A stretch of DNA of 64,000 nucleotides from CAYUYV01 sp050331455 (GTDB lineage: Bacteria; Pseudomonadota; Alphaproteobacteria; JAJFIK01). The stretch's first letter is position 1. Each line of letters starts with the position of its first letter. Location: contig JBHJGV010000008.1 of assembly GCA_050331455.1 (NCBI GenBank), positions 1 to 64,000 of the forward strand, given 5' to 3'. Below, piece by piece: positions 51,417 to 59,999 of this stretch. A model generated the notes under the pieces. It was given only the letters and a program-made list of their open reading frames with translations. It was not told where the DNA came from and ran no database searches. Made by a program: the position numbers and the translations under genes.

Positions 51417-53528
51417 TCACTCGCGGGGCGAGCCGGGCACTTCACCCTCATTGGCGCGGCGGATCACATAGGCGTGGATCTGCTCCATCTCCTCCTTGGA
51501 GATTAGCTTGCCGAAGGCGCCCATGCCATTGTCCGACAAGGACCCTTCGAGCACGATAGTGTCCCAATCGTCGTGGACGGACTCGCTGGAGTAGCGCAGA
51601 TCCGGGATCACCCCGCCGCCGACGGCACCGAAGCCATGGCAGACGGCGCAATAATCGTGGAACAGAACGGCGCCCGCGGCGATGTCCTCTTGCGATCCCA
51701 CATCTTTCGGCGGCTCGGGACGCTCCGCCTTCGGACCGAGCGGCGGCAGGGACCCCGTCGCGCCCAGCTTATAGGTCAGCACCCGGCCCACATGCTCGAC
51801 ACCCGCGGCCTTGGAGGCCCGCCCGAAGGCCAGGGCGCCGACGCCGCCCCAGCCGGCGGCCACGGTGACATATTGCTCGCCATCCACCGTATAGGTGACC
51901 GGCGGCGCAATGACACCGGTCTGGGCCGGCGCGGTCCACAACACCTCGCCGTCATCGGCCTTGAAGGCCCGGATCAGACCGTCGCCGCCGCCCTGGAAGA
52001 CGAGATTGCCGGCCGTGGCGAGCAGGCCGCCATTCCAGTGGCCCCAATGCTCAAAGCTCCAGCGGGCCTTGCCGCGTTGGGGGTCCCAGGCCAGGATCCG
52101 GCCTTTCAGCAGTTCCGGCGGCGCATCGAAGGGCTGGTTGGCGATCAGGCTGCCCGTGTTCCACCATCCGGTCCGGTGATTGTAGTCCTTATTGGGCTCG
52201 AACACGGCCGGGACTTCCATGGCCGGGATATAGACAAGGCCCGTATTGGGAGAAAACGCCATCGGGTGCCAGTTATGGCCGCCCGTGGGCCCCGGAAACA
52301 CGAGGGCCGGCGCATCCGTATAGATGCCGGCCCCGGTTTCCACCGGACGGCCTGTGGCGAGGTCCACATGGCTGGCCCAGTTCGAAGGCACATATTTGTC
52401 CGCCTTCAGAAGCTCGCCCGTCGTCCGGTCGATCACATAGAAGAAGCCGTTCTTGGGCGCCTGCATGATCACCTTGCGGGTCTCACCGAACAGGGTGATG
52501 TCCGCCAGGATCATGTGCTGGGTGGCGGTGTAATCCCAATTATCCGCCGGCGTCGTCTGGTAGTGCCATTTCAGGCTGCCGTCGTCGGGGTCGACGGCGA
52601 GGATGGAGGACAGGTAGAGATTGTCGCCGCCGCGGGGCGAGCGGATGTCCCGCGCCCAGGGCGACCCGTTGCCCACACCCACATAGAGAAGGTCCAGGTC
52701 CGGATCATAGGCGAAGGAGTCCCAGACGGTGCCGCCACCGCCGGTTTTCGCCCACTGGCCTTCCGGGTCCCAGGTCTTGACCGCCGCCGTCAGGGCCGGG
52801 CTCTCATGGGGCCCTTCGGGCTTGCCCGGCACCGTATAAAAGCGCCAGGCCATCTTGCCCGTGTTCACGTCGTAGGCGGAGAAATAGCCGCGCACACCGA
52901 GTTCGGCGCCGCCATTGCCGATGATCACCTTGCCCTTGACCACGCGCGGCGCGCCGGTGACCGTATACGGCTTTTCAAGATCGACGGTCTGGGTCACCCA
53001 AACCGGCTTGCCCGTACCGGCATCGAGGGCGAAGAGCCGGCCGTCGAGGGCCGCCACGAAAACCTTGCCCTCATAGACGGCGACACCCCGGTTGACCGTG
53101 TCGCAGCAGGCATATTGGCCGCGCGCCTTGTCGACCTCCGGGTCGAAATACCAAAGCTCCTCACCCGTGCGGGCATCGAACGCCCAGGCCACGCCCCACG
53201 GTCCCGACACATACATCACGCCGTCGACCACGATGGGGCTTGCCTCGACACCGCGCCGGGTCCCGAGATCCACCGACCAGGCAAGGCCCAGATCCTTCAC
53301 CGTTTCGGCGTTGATCTGGTCGAGCGGGGAGAAGCGCTGTTCCGAATAGGTTCGGCCGTGGGAGAGCCAGTTGCCGGGCTCCGTGTCGGCGGCGGTGATC
53401 CGCGCCGTATCCACCGTCTTCGTGGCCGCGCGTGCCGCCTTCGGATCGATGGCGTCTTCGGCCAAGGCCGTACCGGTCAACGCAAACAGCGCTGCGCCGG
53501 TGCAAAGCGCCCAATGTCGTTTGATCAT
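51417..53528 (-). CDS. PQQ-dependent quinohemoprotein alcohol dehydrogenase
   Basis: A 703-residue periplasmic enzyme that oxidises alcohols with PQQ and passes electrons to its own heme. A signal peptide (GAALFALTGTALA) leads into an eight-bladed propeller with repeated W motifs, such as GEELWYFDPEVDKARGQYAC, GTGKPVWVTQTVD and GKARWSFEHWGHWNGGLLAT. The adjacent Cys141-Cys142 (YACCDTVNRG) form the disulfide that stacks on PQQ. The C-terminal cytochrome c domain has CAVCHG near residue 626 and a distal Met region (GMGAFGKLISKEEM). This makes it a type II ADH-like enzyme. ATG at 53528 with GGAGGGAG upstream. No PQQ synthesis genes are visible here. Confidence 0.95.
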   Translation of the reverse strand: MIKRHWALCTGAALFALTGTALAEDAIDPKAARAATKTVDTARITAADTEPGNWLSHGRTYSEQRFSPLDQINAETVKDLGLAWSVDLGTRRGVEASPIVVDGVMYVSGPWGVAWAFDARTGEELWYFDPEVDKARGQYACCDTVNRGVAVYEGKVFVAALDGRLFALDAGTGKPVWVTQTVDLEKPYTVTGAPRVVKGKVIIGNGGAELGVRGYFSAYDVNTGKMAWRFYTVPGKPEGPHESPALTAAVKTWDPEGQWAKTGGGGTVWDSFAYDPDLDLLYVGVGNGSPWARDIRSPRGGDNLYLSSILAVDPDDGSLKWHYQTTPADNWDYTATQHMILADITLFGETRKVIMQAPKNGFFYVIDRTTGELLKADKYVPSNWASHVDLATGRPVETGAGIYTDAPALVFPGPTGGHNWHPMAFSPNTGLVYIPAMEVPAVFEPNKDYNHRTGWWNTGSLIANQPFDAPPELLKGRILAWDPQRGKARWSFEHWGHWNGGLLATAGNLVFQGGGDGLIRAFKADDGEVLWTAPAQTGVIAPPVTYTVDGEQYVTVAAGWGGVGALAFGRASKAAGVEHVGRVLTYKLGATGSLPPLGPKAERPEPPKDVGSQEDIAAGAVLFHDYCAVCHGFGAVGGGVIPDLRYSSESVHDDWDTIVLEGSLSDNGMGAFGKLISKEEMEQIHAYVIRRANEGEVPGSPRE

Positions 53529-53679
53529 GGCGTTTCTCCCTCCTGTTATACCGATTTTGCCTGTTTAGGCTGTGGGCAGTGTGCGGCGATCCCGCGCCTT
53601 TGACCAGACCTCGGGACGAGCCCTGGAGCGCGAGGGGCGTGCTGTCGCAGGGTGCCGCGAAGGCTCCAATCGCGTTCGA

Positions 53680-54984
53680 TCACAGGTCGAAATACGCCCA
53701 GCAGACGCGGGCCCGGGTCATGCGACCGCGGGCCCGGCGGCACTCCTGGCGGGACACCCAGCCGGCGAGGGTTTGGCCCGCGCGGTTTACGAGGCAGCAC
53801 TGATCGCGCGGGTCTTCGAAAATGCCGCTGCAATGGCGTTGAGCCGTGATGCGTCCCTCGCTCTGGGCACACTGGCGGCGGGTGTAGACCGCATGGCGAT
53901 CGCCGACGCGGCAGCAATAGCGCGGGCCGGCCTCGGCAATGATCCGAAAGCGTTCAATCTCCTCCGTATCGGGATCTGGTGTCGTCAATGCACGCGGCTC
54001 GGCCCTCACCAGGGGACCCGGCTTTGGCCGACGGACCGGCCGCTGCACTGAATCGAGGCCGGCGAGGAGCCCGCGCATGCGGCACAGACGGACTTTATTC
54101 GCATAGAACGCTTCGGCCGCGCCGAACAGGGTGTCCGCGAACCGGGCGTCGGCGCCGCTGCGGGGCTCATCCGGCCGCTCCGCTCCGGTGGTTCCAAGCA
54201 AGGTCCGATACCGGGCGGCCAGGGCCTCGACGAGATCCGGCCTCAACCGGCCGTCGTCCAGAATGCCGGTCTGCCGGATGAGACGCCGGTACAGCGCGGC
54301 GTAGCGCTCGCGGGTCGGATCGGCGGCAAGCCCGGTCAGGAAATCGGCGGCGCCGTTTCGGGCCACCCGGTCCACCGCGGATCGGGCTTGGGGGAAATAG
54401 GGCAGACGCTCAAGCGCGGGCCCATGCCAGTCCGCCCAGAATTCCCGGGCCGCCTCGCGGGTGCGCGCGGCTTTGAGATCCGAAGCGGCGGCCGGCAGGG
54501 ACGCGAGATGGCGCAGGGCGGACACGACCTGCGGCTCCTTCAGCCACAGCGCAAGGATCAACGGAAAATCCGTGCGGTCGATGATCGGGCCGCAGCCGGC
54601 AAGATCGCCTTCGATTGCCCCGAGGCCAATCGCCCCAACGCTAATGAAGTCGAACAGGCATATCGCCCGGGAAACAGGGACGACAGGCCTTTTGGCAACA
54701 GGCGCTTTGGATGAGCCGGCGTCGTCCGGCTCCGCCCCACGATCTACATCGGTGTTCGCGCCAGTGTCGGCGCCGCCGCAGGCCGCTGCGGCCTGGACAT
54801 TGACGTAGCGCCAGTTCGGCTTGATGAAATATGTGGCCCGATCGAATATCGCGGCCTCGTCGATGGAGACGACCGCAAGGGCCCTTTCGAATGTGTCCTT
54901 GAGATCCTGGGCCCGGGCCTGCGTGGTGAGGACACTGATAATCAACCATAAAACGACACTGGCGAAAGATCGATACGGTATCAT
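53680..54984 (-). CDS. Secreted Cys-rich protein with duplicated C-terminal motif, unknown
   Basis: A 434-residue protein I do not recognise. A signal peptide (FASVVLWLIISVLTTQARAQ) is followed by a mostly helical body. The C-terminal ~80 residues contain two copies of a motif: YCCRVGDRHAVYTRRQC then a Cys 13 residues later, and QCCLVNRAGQTLAGWVSRQE-C then again a Cys 13 later, each with a GR in between. In pattern form this is CC-x(13 or 17)-C-x12-C. The Cys are probably disulfide bonded in the periplasm. ATG at 54984; the longer frame from 55011 adds a Cys-containing stub. Not clearly linked to either neighbour. Confidence 0.65.
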   Translation of the reverse strand: MIPYRSFASVVLWLIISVLTTQARAQDLKDTFERALAVVSIDEAAIFDRATYFIKPNWRYVNVQAAAACGGADTGANTDVDRGAEPDDAGSSKAPVAKRPVVPVSRAICLFDFISVGAIGLGAIEGDLAGCGPIIDRTDFPLILALWLKEPQVVSALRHLASLPAAASDLKAARTREAAREFWADWHGPALERLPYFPQARSAVDRVARNGAADFLTGLAADPTRERYAALYRRLIRQTGILDDGRLRPDLVEALAARYRTLLGTTGAERPDEPRSGADARFADTLFGAAEAFYANKVRLCRMRGLLAGLDSVQRPVRRPKPGPLVRAEPRALTTPDPDTEEIERFRIIAEAGPRYCCRVGDRHAVYTRRQCAQSEGRITAQRHCSGIFEDPRDQCCLVNRAGQTLAGWVSRQECRRARGRMTRARVCWAYFDL

Positions 54985-55072
54985 TTCGCTCCCCTGACAC
55001 GCGAAATCCACCCTTACTTAACGCGAGGAGGAGACAGGGGAAACCGGAAATCCGTCACGGGGAAGCGATCGG

Positions 55073-55114
55073 GGACGACCCCGCGGCGGCGGCGTCCACG
55101 CCGCAGGGTCGTCC
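55073..55114. terminator. Stem-loop downstream of the MaoC gene
   Basis: GGACGACCC (55073-55081) pairs with GGGTCGTCC (55106-55114), with an inner GCGGCG/CGCCGC pairing. It starts about 10 bases past the MaoC-type gene stop. No U-rich tail is present, so it may be a Rho-assisted or 3'-end-stabilising structure. Confidence 0.5.
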
Positions 55115-55123
55115 TGATACGGA

Positions 55124-55582
55124 TCAGCCTGCCGGATAGAGGATGGTCAGGGACTCCGCGATGCAAGCCGGACGGTCCTGGCCATCGATTTCGATGGTGA
55201 ATTCGGAAATGAGCTGTATGCCGCCGCCCTTGGGTTCGGCGCCGGTCAGCTTCTGGCGGGCCCGAACCTTGGATCCCACAGGGACCATGCTGGTAAAGCG
55301 CACTTTGTTGCAACCGTAATTGATGCCCATATTGACACCTGTCACCCGCATGATCTGGGCACCAAGCACCGGGATGAGGGACAGGGTCAAGAAGCCGTGG
55401 GCAATGGTCGTGCCCGTGGGCAGTTCCTTGGCGGCCCGGTCTGGATCCACATGGATCCACTGGTGATCTCCGGTCGCGTCCGCGAACAGATTGACCCGGT
55501 CTTGCGTAACCTCAAACCAGTCCGACACGCCGATGTCCTGACCCACCATGGACGTCAGGTCGTTGTAGGCGATCTCTTTCAT
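55124..55582 (-). CDS. MaoC-family (R)-enoyl-CoA hydratase
   Basis: A hotdog-fold hydratase of 152 residues. The catalytic dyad is in FADATGDHQWIHVD (D-x4-H), and GTTIAHGFLTLSLIPVLGAQ is the substrate-tunnel helix. NYGCNKVRFTSMVPVGSKVR completes the family pattern. It hydrates trans-2-enoyl-CoA to (R)-3-hydroxyacyl-CoA. ATG at 55582 with AAAGGAGT upstream. It lies 24 bases downstream of an acyl-CoA synthetase gene on the same strand, so the two are probably an operon in fatty or aliphatic acid catabolism. Confidence 0.93.
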   Translation of the reverse strand: MKEIAYNDLTSMVGQDIGVSDWFEVTQDRVNLFADATGDHQWIHVDPDRAAKELPTGTTIAHGFLTLSLIPVLGAQIMRVTGVNMGINYGCNKVRFTSMVPVGSKVRARQKLTGAEPKGGGIQLISEFTIEIDGQDRPACIAESLTILYPAG

Positions 55583-55606
55583 GGGCTATACTCCTTTATT
55601 CCTTGC

Positions 55607-57148
55607 TCAGACGATTTTCGAATCCTGATTGCCCCAATACCGGTCCCGGAGCAAACGCTTATAGAGCTTGCCGGTGGGGTGGCGCGGCAGGTCTTCCATG
55701 AAATCCACACTGCGCGGACATTTGATCGCCGACAGGTGCTCCCGGCAGAAGGCGATCAGTTCAGCCTCCAGGTCCGGCCCCGCAAGGGAAAAATCCATGG
55801 GCTGAACAACGGCCTTGACCTCCTCGCCGAAATCCTCGTTGGGGATTCCAAACACGGCCACATCGGCCACCTTGTCATGGGTGATGAGGAGGTTTTCGAT
55901 CTCCTGGGGATAGATGTTGACGCCCCCGGAAATGATCATGAAGGCCTTGCGGTCGGTGAGGAACAAAAATCCGTCCTCATCCAGATAGCCCACATCGCCC
56001 AAGGTGCTCCAGCCGTGCGAATTGCGGCTTTCAGCGGTCTTTTCCGGCGCGTTGTGGTATTCGAATGCGTTACCGTTGGCGAAATAAATCGTTCCGGCCT
56101 CGCCGGGGGGCTGTTCGGTGCCGTCTTCGGCCAGGATGTGGATTTCGCCCATCAAGGCCTTGCCCACGGAGCCCGGCTTTTTCAGCCACTCTTCCGGACC
56201 GATGGCCACGAAACCGTTGCCTTCCGTCCCCGCATAATATTCATAGATCACCGGACCCCACCAGTCCAGCATCTGATGCTTGACGGGCACGGGACATGGC
56301 GCGGCAGCATGGATGGCAACCTTCAGGGAACTGACATCATACTGGGTGCGCACCTCTTCAGGCAGCTTCAGCATACGCACGAACATGGTGGGCACCCACT
56401 GGCTGTGGGTCACCTTGTGCCACTCGATCAGGCGCAGGGCGTCCTCGGGGTCGAATTTTTCCATCACCACCACGGTGCCCCCGAGCCGCTGGACGGACAT
56501 GCAATAGCGAAGGGGCGCCGCATGGTAGAGCGGCGCCGGCGAGAGATAGCGGGTCTCCCCGTCGAAGCCATAGAGGATCTGCGCAAGGCCGAGCAGGGAA
56601 TTGGGCGCGTCGATGGGCTCGCCGGACAGGGGGATCTTGACCCCCTTGGGCCGGCCCGTCGTGCCGGAGGAATAGAGCATGTCCATGCCGGCGGTCTCGT
56701 CGCTGATCCGGTTCGTCGGCTCCGCGTCCCGCGCCTTCTCGTAGGAGGTGAAGCCCTCGATGGTCCCGCCGACCATCATCCGGTGCCGGACTTTCGGCAT
56801 CTTGTCCGCCAATTCCGCCGCCGTACCGGCAAGACTGGCCGAGGCGATGAACACCTGGGCACCGCAATCGCCGACGATATAGTCCACCTCGCTCGCCGTG
56901 AGGCGCGAACTGATGCAGGTATAATAGAGGCCTGACCGTTGGGCGGCCCAGCAGATCTCCAGGTATCGCGGATTGTTGTCCATGAAGATGGCGATCACGT
57001 CGCCGGCCTTCAGCCCCAGGCGCCGGAACAGATGGGCGCCTTGGTTGGAGCGCTCCTCAAGCTGTCCGTAGGTCACTGTTTCCAGCGTTCCAGCCATGAT
57101 ATAAGCGGCGCGGTTGGGATGGGTGGCGGCGTGCTGGCAAGGATGCAT
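55607..57148 (-). CDS. Acyl-CoA synthetase (AMP-forming)
   Basis: ANL-superfamily ligase of 513 residues, which activates a carboxylic acid via an acyl-AMP. The AMP-binding motif is DMLYSSGTTGRPKGVKIPLS; VIYEYYAGTEGNGFVAIGPE, SHGWSTLGDVGYLDEDGFLF and the hinge DRKAFMIISGGVNIYPQEIE follow, with the catalytic Lys in LPRHPTGKLYKRLLRDRYW. The substrate is probably a medium- or long-chain acid. ATG at 57148 with GGAGGAGGAC upstream. Followed by the MaoC gene. Confidence 0.93.
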   Translation of the reverse strand: MHPCQHAATHPNRAAYIMAGTLETVTYGQLEERSNQGAHLFRRLGLKAGDVIAIFMDNNPRYLEICWAAQRSGLYYTCISSRLTASEVDYIVGDCGAQVFIASASLAGTAAELADKMPKVRHRMMVGGTIEGFTSYEKARDAEPTNRISDETAGMDMLYSSGTTGRPKGVKIPLSGEPIDAPNSLLGLAQILYGFDGETRYLSPAPLYHAAPLRYCMSVQRLGGTVVVMEKFDPEDALRLIEWHKVTHSQWVPTMFVRMLKLPEEVRTQYDVSSLKVAIHAAAPCPVPVKHQMLDWWGPVIYEYYAGTEGNGFVAIGPEEWLKKPGSVGKALMGEIHILAEDGTEQPPGEAGTIYFANGNAFEYHNAPEKTAESRNSHGWSTLGDVGYLDEDGFLFLTDRKAFMIISGGVNIYPQEIENLLITHDKVADVAVFGIPNEDFGEEVKAVVQPMDFSLAGPDLEAELIAFCREHLSAIKCPRSVDFMEDLPRHPTGKLYKRLLRDRYWGNQDSKIV

Positions 57149-57224
57149 GGGTGTCCTCCTCCTTTTCGACTTTGCGATCTTTTTTCATCACGACACAAAT
57201 CGTCCGTACGGCAAAGCGCGGATC

Positions 57225-58841
57225 TCACGCCTCACGCAGGGCCGGCCGCCCCCGGATCATGTCCGCCGCCTTTTCCGCAATCATGATGGTCGGGGCGTTG
57301 GTGTTGCCGGAGACGAGCCGTGGCATGACGGAGGCGTCCACCACGCGCAGCCCCTCGATGCCATGCACCTTGAGCTGGGCATCCACAACACCCATGGGAT
57401 CGGAGCCCATTTTGCAGGTGCCCACCGGGTGATAGATCGTCCCGCCCTGCCGCCGGGCAAAATCGAGAAGCTCGTCATGAGTCTGAAGATCGGCACCCGG
57501 GGTCAGTTCCTCGCCGCGCCAGGGATCCATGGCGGGCTGTTCGACGATCCGCCGCCCCCAGCGCAGGCCGGCCACAACCGTTTCCTGGTCCAGAGGATCG
57601 CTGAGATAATTCGGCTTGATGCTGGGATGAACGCGGAAATCCGGGCTTGTCAGGTGGATGTTGCCGCGGCTTTCCGGGCGAAGCTGGCAGGGCGCGGTCG
57701 TCAGACCCGGGAGCTTTTCAAGCTCAGATTTTTGCTGCTCGGTCAGCTTTTTCATGTCCATGGTCGCGGGCAGGATGTGGAACTGGACATCCGGCGTCGC
57801 CAGTTCCGGGCGGGTCTTCACGAAGGCGTAAAGATGCGCGGCACTGAGGGTCAAAAGACCCTGGCGCCGGATGGCATATTTCAGCACCTCGCCCAGGAAG
57901 GTCAGGCCCTTCATCTGATCGTTCACGGTCATGGGCTGGGTGATCCGGTGACGGACGGCCGTAACGTAGTGGTCCTGCAGGTTTTCGCCGACGCCGGGCA
58001 GGGCTTTGACCACGTCGATGCCATGGGCTGCGAGGACGCCGGGATTGCCGATGCCCGAAAGCTCCAGAAGCTGGGGCGAGTTGATCGCGCCGCCGCACAA
58101 GAGCACTTCCCTGCCGGCGCGCACTTCGGTGAGCTGGCCGCCCCGTTCATAAGCGAGGCCAACGGCGCGGGTGCCTTCGAACAGGACCCGGGCGGCCAGG
58201 GCATGGGTCACGACGGTCAGGTTGGGACGTTTTTCGGCCTCGCGCAGATAGGCCTGGGCGGCGCTCCACCGGCGCCCATTCTTGACCGTGAGCTGGAAAT
58301 AGCCGATGCCTTCCTGGTCCTCCCCATTGATATCGTCATTATGCGGCAGGCCCGCCTGAACCCCCGCCTCGATCATGGCGTCGCTGACCGGATTGCGCGC
58401 CGCCGGGTCCGACACATGGAGCGGCCCGTCGCCGCCATGGACCCCGTCGCGGATCCGTTCATTACCCTCCGAGCGCCGGAAATAGGGCAGCACATCCGCA
58501 TAGGACCAGCCCTCATTGCCGACCAGGCGCCAGCCGTCATAGTCTTCCATCTCCCCACGAACATAGAGCATCCCGTTGATGGAACTGGAGCCGCCCAGGG
58601 TCTTGCCCCGCGGCCAGGTGTGGGTACGATTTTCCGTTCCCGGATCGGCTTCCGTCTGATAGAGCCAGTTGACCTTGGGATCCTTCAGGGTCATGGCATA
58701 GCCGATGGGAATGTGGATCCAGGGATTGGTGTCCCGTCCGCCGGCCTCCAGGAGGAGCACCTTGGTGCGCCCGTCCTCGGTCAACCGGTTGGCCAGGACA
58801 CATCCGGCCGATCCGGCCCCGACAATCACATAATCGTACAT
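57225..58841 (-). CDS. GMC-family FAD-dependent oxidoreductase (choline-dehydrogenase-like)
   Basis: Flavin-dependent alcohol dehydrogenase of 538 residues. The Rossmann FAD motif is YDYVIVGAGSAGCVLANRLT; GGSSSINGMLYVRG is the first GMC signature, GGAINSPQLLELSGIGNPGV the second, and TIYHPVGTCKMGSDPMGVVD holds the catalytic His region. Substrate is probably an alcohol other than choline. ATG at 58841 with AGGAGGGACG right upstream; the 18-residue extension to 58895 is not used. Same strand as the acyl-CoA synthetase, 76 bases away. Confidence 0.94.
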   Translation of the reverse strand: MYDYVIVGAGSAGCVLANRLTEDGRTKVLLLEAGGRDTNPWIHIPIGYAMTLKDPKVNWLYQTEADPGTENRTHTWPRGKTLGGSSSINGMLYVRGEMEDYDGWRLVGNEGWSYADVLPYFRRSEGNERIRDGVHGGDGPLHVSDPAARNPVSDAMIEAGVQAGLPHNDDINGEDQEGIGYFQLTVKNGRRWSAAQAYLREAEKRPNLTVVTHALAARVLFEGTRAVGLAYERGGQLTEVRAGREVLLCGGAINSPQLLELSGIGNPGVLAAHGIDVVKALPGVGENLQDHYVTAVRHRITQPMTVNDQMKGLTFLGEVLKYAIRRQGLLTLSAAHLYAFVKTRPELATPDVQFHILPATMDMKKLTEQQKSELEKLPGLTTAPCQLRPESRGNIHLTSPDFRVHPSIKPNYLSDPLDQETVVAGLRWGRRIVEQPAMDPWRGEELTPGADLQTHDELLDFARRQGGTIYHPVGTCKMGSDPMGVVDAQLKVHGIEGLRVVDASVMPRLVSGNTNAPTIMIAEKAADMIRGRPALREA

Positions 58842-59073
58842 CGTCCCTCCTTGGAGGTCCCCCTGCGCCGGGTTCCTCTCGGCGGGCCCTTCCACGCGGG
58901 CGGCCCCAAATGGTCATCGTCTTGCGCTTTGCCGACACAAGCCCGACCATGGCCGGTGCGTCAGACCAGCATGATAGGAACAGGGGTCGCGGGGCGTAAA
59001 GCCTCGTGCATGGCGCCGGGCCACCGCCTTGGCGCGGTTCGGCGTCACGGCATCCCCGGGAGGAGAATGGCCC

Positions 59074-59952
59074 ATGGCTTTTGAACAAATCGCGTGTTCC
59101 CTCGAACACCATGTGCTTACGATCACCTTGAATCGTCCGGAAAAAATGAATGCTTTCACGGGCGTCATGCTGCGGGAGCTGATCGAAGCCTTGGACCTTG
59201 CGGACCAGGACGACGCCGTGCGCGCCATCGTGTTCACGGGTGCCGGTCGGGCCTTTTGCGCAGGGGCAGATCTTTCGGCGGGCGCGGAAACCTTCGACTA
59301 TGACACTCGCAGTGGCGGCGCCAGCCAGACGGTCGATTATTCCGACCCGCGGCTGCGGGACGGCGGCGGCCTGCTCACCCTGCGCCTGTTCGAATGCCTC
59401 AAGCCGGTGATTGCCGCGGTGAATGGCCCAGCCGTCGGAGTCGGGGCGACCATGCAGCTCGCCATGGATGTGCGCCTTGCTTCGGAAAACGCCAAATTCG
59501 GGTTTGTGTTCGCGCGCCGCGGCATTGTGCCAGAGGCCTGCAGCAGTTGGTTCCTGCCCCGCGCCGTGGGCATCTCGAAGGCCCTGGAATGGACCTATTC
59601 GGGCCGGGTGTTTCCGGCGTCCGAGGCCCTGGAAGCCGGGCTTGTCCGCTCCCTTCACGCTCCCGAAGACCTGCTGGGCGCGGCCCATGAGATCGCCCGG
59701 GAGATTGCCGAGAACACGTCCGCCGTGTCGGTGGCCCTGACCCGCCAGATGATGTGGCGCATGCTTGGGGCCGACCATCCGATGGAGGCCCATAAGGTGG
59801 ACAGCCGCGGCATCTTCACGACGGGCCGCGGCGCCGACGCCCATGAGGGCGTCATGTCTTTCCTCGAAAAACGGCCGGCTCAGTACAGCCTGAAGGTGTC
59901 CGAGGACATGCCGGACTTTTTCCCATGGTGGACGGAACGCCCTTACGAATGA
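59074..59952 (+). CDS. Enoyl-CoA hydratase/isomerase family protein
   Basis: Crotonase-fold protein of 292 residues. LNRPEKMNAFTGVMLREL, FTGAGRAFCAGADLSAGAE (oxyanion hole), NGPAVGVGATMQLAMDVRLA and FVFARRGIVPEACSSWFLPR are typical; the Glu in VPEACSS matches a catalytic position of hydratases. It hydrates or isomerises enoyl-CoA in beta-oxidation. ATG at 59074 with GGAGGAGAAT upstream. Divergent from the GMC oxidoreductase, so the 58.8-59.1 kb gap probably carries a shared promoter region for a fatty-acid or alcohol catabolic group. Confidence 0.93.
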   Translation: MAFEQIACSLEHHVLTITLNRPEKMNAFTGVMLRELIEALDLADQDDAVRAIVFTGAGRAFCAGADLSAGAETFDYDTRSGGASQTVDYSDPRLRDGGGLLTLRLFECLKPVIAAVNGPAVGVGATMQLAMDVRLASENAKFGFVFARRGIVPEACSSWFLPRAVGISKALEWTYSGRVFPASEALEAGLVRSLHAPEDLLGAAHEIAREIAENTSAVSVALTRQMMWRMLGADHPMEAHKVDSRGIFTTGRGADAHEGVMSFLEKRPAQYSLKVSEDMPDFFPWWTERPYE

Positions 59953-59999
59953 TGGCTTCAAAGCGAAAGATTGGCCCCCCGGGTCCCTGACCCTGGGCC

